Shown here: positions 60,930 through 64,000 of the stretch, piece after piece
Numbering within the stretch: position 1 is the stretch's first letter
Layout: every line of letters starts with the position of its first letter
Source of the DNA: Multifurca ochricompacta
Taxonomy: Eukaryota > Basidiomycota > Agaricomycetes > Russulales > Russulaceae
DNA: 64,000 bases
Assembly: GCA_022496185.1 (NCBI GenBank)
Contig: WTXG01000002.1
Location: forward strand, 992,001-1,056,000
Direction of reading: 5' to 3'
The notes under the pieces: model-generated
Seen by the model: the letters and a program-made list of their open reading frames with translations, nothing else
Told to the model about the DNA's origin: nothing
Databases searched by the model: none
Program-made: the position numbers and the translations under genes

Positions 60930-63900
60930 TCATAACAGATCCACCCACCCCTGACTGCTCGACACCACTCCAACTACCGAGCTTTGCATATCAAGTGGAC
61001 CACCACCTGCCCACGCTACCATATCTCCGTCGCGAAGCGCCAGGTCGATACCCAGCAAACGCTCGAGGTTAATAGTTGCGAGTCCTAGCGCCTTCTCAGG
61101 CGATACCCGCCCATTTGACTCTGCCACTGCCTAAACAAAGTATGAATATGGTTAGTCTCTAGCTGAAGCTGAATGCGATCCGTGGAAAGTCACCCATGCG
61201 AGGTCGAAGCGCGTGTGTGCAGCAAGCGCTGCATCGGTTATGCCAATGCCAACAACGACGTTATTGTCTAAGAGCCTCACGAGTGCGGTGTCATTCGAAA
61301 CCGGGGGACCTGGTAGTCTGATGGTGAATGCATGTAAGGTCCTGAAAGCCCCCCAATATATGAGCCATACATGCGCCTGTCGTCCCACCCCTCAGGAAAA
61401 GGCCTTGATGGGGTGAGGATAACACCCACGCCAGCCCGACCTGGGTCACCAGGTCAACCTCCCGCTTTCCTGGTGAATGTGCTACACCTACCAATCTCCT
61501 TCGCGAGTAAGTGCGCCTCCGCGGCGCCGGAAAATACAAGGCGCATTCTTGTACCACGTTTCTGCTCAACTTCTTCTTTGAGTGCCAGCAACGCAGCCAT
61601 CACATCTGCGGATCCAACATTGATCACCAAGGGTAAGGCGCCATCTGCTGCCTTTGCAAACCGTTGCGCGGTTTCCCCAGCCCGGTCGTCTGCCTCGGCG
61701 AGTAATAGTCGCCGTAAAACAGCAATACGCGTGCTGACGCTTGGGACTCCTGCATGTACTTTCTGGGGTATGAGCACCTGGGGGTGTCGAATGGTACAAT
61801 GCAATGCCGATATACGCTGGATGATCGCACTCTCTGCAAGAGCATGTGGCGCACCCGTACGGAATGTTGCAGACAGTCCAGCAATTGTCGTTTCAGTGAA
61901 GAAAACATGCGGAGCAGAGGTTGCGACGGTAACACCGGCGCGATAAGCGATACTACAAGGGTCATACGGTTAGGTGAGAACAACTTCAGGAGTGAGAATG
62001 AGAAGCGCGCACAGGGCATTACGCGTTTGGAATTCTAGCGCATCTACTGCTTGGACAATGCCTCCAGGGTCCCCAAGAACTCCCGGTACATCCCCAGCGA
62101 ATGGATCGAAGGGAGAACCGTCTCCTGTGGTGGGCTCGTATTGAATCTCCTGAAGTCCAAGGTTCGACCCGAAGGAGATAAAAGCCGGCGCAAGCACGCC
62201 GCCTTCCAAATCAACATGCCGCGCCCCGTTGGGGACGAGCGAATTGCACGCGTTAACAAGTCCCGTGCAGGTGATCTTCCCGTCATGAACGATGACGACG
62301 CCATTGGCTTGGTCTACCGTACCTGGGCGGGGCATGTGCTCTATACCCTCCCCTCCACGTAGAAGCACTGTTGATACATTTGTGAAAACCACGACTCCCG
62401 AAACCCTGTCGACTCCCAAAGGGGGTAACCCGTCCCACTCGAGGGCTTCTCTGCGCTCCCGTTTCCAGTCACGCACGCTGGGGGGTTCACGCCATTCAGG
62501 TTCTTCCTTTCCTTTACCAACAAGCACACCGATTTCTGCCCCCACCGGTTGGGCTATGCCGTCAATCCACACCGCCACTGGTGTTGCGCCGAGGCGCAGT
62601 GGATGTGAGTCCCACAACACTACGTCTGCATCCATACCAGGGCGCAGAGCGCCAAGGCGATGTGATAGGCCAGCAACGGCGGCTGGTGCCGTTGTCACCG
62701 AAGCAAGTGCAAGCTCCAATGGAAGGCCATAGTGGTATGCTTGCTGGGCCTCGTAGAGAAGATAGCGGCCATTCAGTGCGGGGTGGTCAGTCTAAGCATA
62801 TAAGTAACATCGGTCAGGTCAAAGCGAAAGCCTAAGCATGACGTTTTTCACCTTCAGAAGGACGGTGAAGTTGTGATCTGCAAGTATGCGTGGTGCATGA
62901 ACAGAACCGCGATACGACTCATGCTTGTAGCTACTCTGATGAGAACCCCTCGGCAACAGCAAAGAACGAGTATACACACCGATAATAGTCTGAGAATAGT
63001 GCGATTGCGGGAGGGCCACCCCACCTATTGCATTCAATGGGTCACCGGGAGGCAGATTGAGCTAATTCTTACATTCGCTTGAGTATGTCGGGCACTAACC
63101 ACGCCTCAGCCGCATGGTGGATAGAATCAATGTGGAACTGAAACTCGTTGCTCAACTAATATTTGGATGTGATTGAACAAGACGCGTTTCAGCAGAATTT
63201 ATCCGACTCACTCTAACAATAGCGTCTATGTCCACAGTCTCGTAAACGTGTTGCGAAACCTGATGGTTAAGTGAGGGGTATTCGATTACGAGAAGAAATT
63301 TGATATGGCCGTACTTTTACGAGGCCACGAAGCACGTCAACCAATGCCTCATATTGGAAGCTCTCCGGGAAACTGCTGTCGATGGTATTCCAAAGACCAG
63401 CTTCTGCTTTGGTACAATAAGCATCCTGTGCGGTTTTGATCTGGCTGGCCTTTTTATAGGCTTGACGATAGGCCCACATGATATCCATACGATTACCATA
63501 AAGGTCCACGTTTTCCCCCACGGCTTGTCTATACAAAAGTCAACCTCAAAAAGACTCACGCAACTGCGACGTACTTGAGGTATCGCCACCGAGGGGGGTC
63601 AGAAGGGTTTAAGTGTGACCCATTGACGTCCTGGGGTGGTTCGATGACCATGGAGATCGCCGAACGTTCCGCCGTCTTACGCAACTTCAGCATGAATGCC
63701 TGTCCACCTGAAATGCGTTTAAGGTGTATACACCAGGTTGGGGCTTAGTGGCTTTACCGATGGCATTGGCGCTTCCAGGCAGAACTTGCATAGAGGTGAC
63801 ACCACCAGCCATGACAAGTTGAATGGAGTCGTCATGGGTGTCAAAGGCGTCAATGGTCCTCAACCAAGGTAAGATGGGGCCATTGTAGGAGTTAAGATTA

Positions 63901-64000
63901 AAGGTAGCTTATGTACGTAGTCACCAAGATGATGGTTCGCTTATACAGACGGATCCTTACCATGCAGAGCAGGTAAGCTGTAAATGCCAATATGCGAGTG
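60930..64000 (-). CDS. amidohydrolase-superfamily protein (5' end outside window)
   Basis: Metal-dependent hydrolase related to imidazolonepropionase/N-acetylglucosamine-6-phosphate deacetylase-type proteins; the substrate is unknown. Reading inwards from the right edge: HSHIGIYSLPALHG (the HxH metal motif region), IQLVMAGGVTSMQVLPGSANAIG, QAFMLKLRKTAERSAISMV, MDIMWAYRQAYKKASQIK, FQFHIDSIHHAAEAW (distal metal His), RGSVHAPRILADHNFTV, HPALNGRYLLYEAQQAYHYG, LASVTTAPAAVAGLSHRLG and DADVVLWDSHPLRLGATPV (end of the first domain). A second, related module follows (VVVFTNVSTVLLRGGEG, GGVLAPAFISFGSNLGLQEI). The stop is at 60930 after SSSQGWVDLL. Numerous short introns. The true start lies right of 64000. 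Confidence 0.85.

Overview
The window is eukaryotic nuclear DNA from a fungus, most likely a basidiomycete (Agaricomycetes). Genes are cut by many short introns (about 35-90 nt, mostly GT-AG), they sit on both strands with small gaps, and there are no operons or Shine-Dalgarno sites. Several products have a basidiomycete look: a DUF6697-type protein, a Cop-like sesquiterpene synthase and a VTC1 subunit. I recognised about 24 genes. Two run off the window edges: a DUF6697-like gene on the left and an amidohydrolase on the right. Genus and species cannot be told from the sequence alone.

0-11 kb: DUF6697-like protein (partial), inositol polyphosphate multikinase, a mitochondrial methylglutaconyl-CoA hydratase, exocyst subunit SEC10, RNA polymerase III subunit C11 and AAA+ ATPase RVB2. 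11-14.4 kb: a stand-alone sesquiterpene synthase, then the Pol I core-factor subunit RRN11. 14.4-28.5 kb: RIX1, mitochondrial uL2, a four-TM MARVEL-like protein, an aftiphilin/Laa2-like adaptor accessory protein, the Pol I largest subunit RPA190 and an unknown Ser/Pro/Arg-rich protein. RPC11, RVB2, RRN11, RIX1, mitochondrial uL2 and RPA190 make this stretch rich in ribosome-production genes.

28.9-46.5 kb: stomatin-like SPFH protein, SNF1 kinase, an EVE-domain protein (THYN1), PP4 regulatory subunit 3 (PSY2), a WHI3/Scw1-type RRM protein, an unresolved coding segment, VTC1 and THO subunit 7. 46.5-64 kb: short-form tRNase Z, a decayed RING-finger gene, a small unknown ORF, two convergent RhoGEF genes, a 2-kb low-complexity gap, a small tail-anchored-like protein and the partial amidohydrolase.

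The most notable points are: the Pol I catalytic NADFDGDEM motif spread over tiny exons; a 7-nt exon in RPC11; GC-AG introns in VTC1 and the adaptor gene; a start codon alone in its exon in RVB2; a Trp-rich N-terminal repeat in RRN11; a RING pseudogene; and two possible one-base homopolymer frameshifts that may be assembly errors. I found no CRISPR, IS element, rRNA or convincing tRNA, and no clear undescribed multi-gene system.
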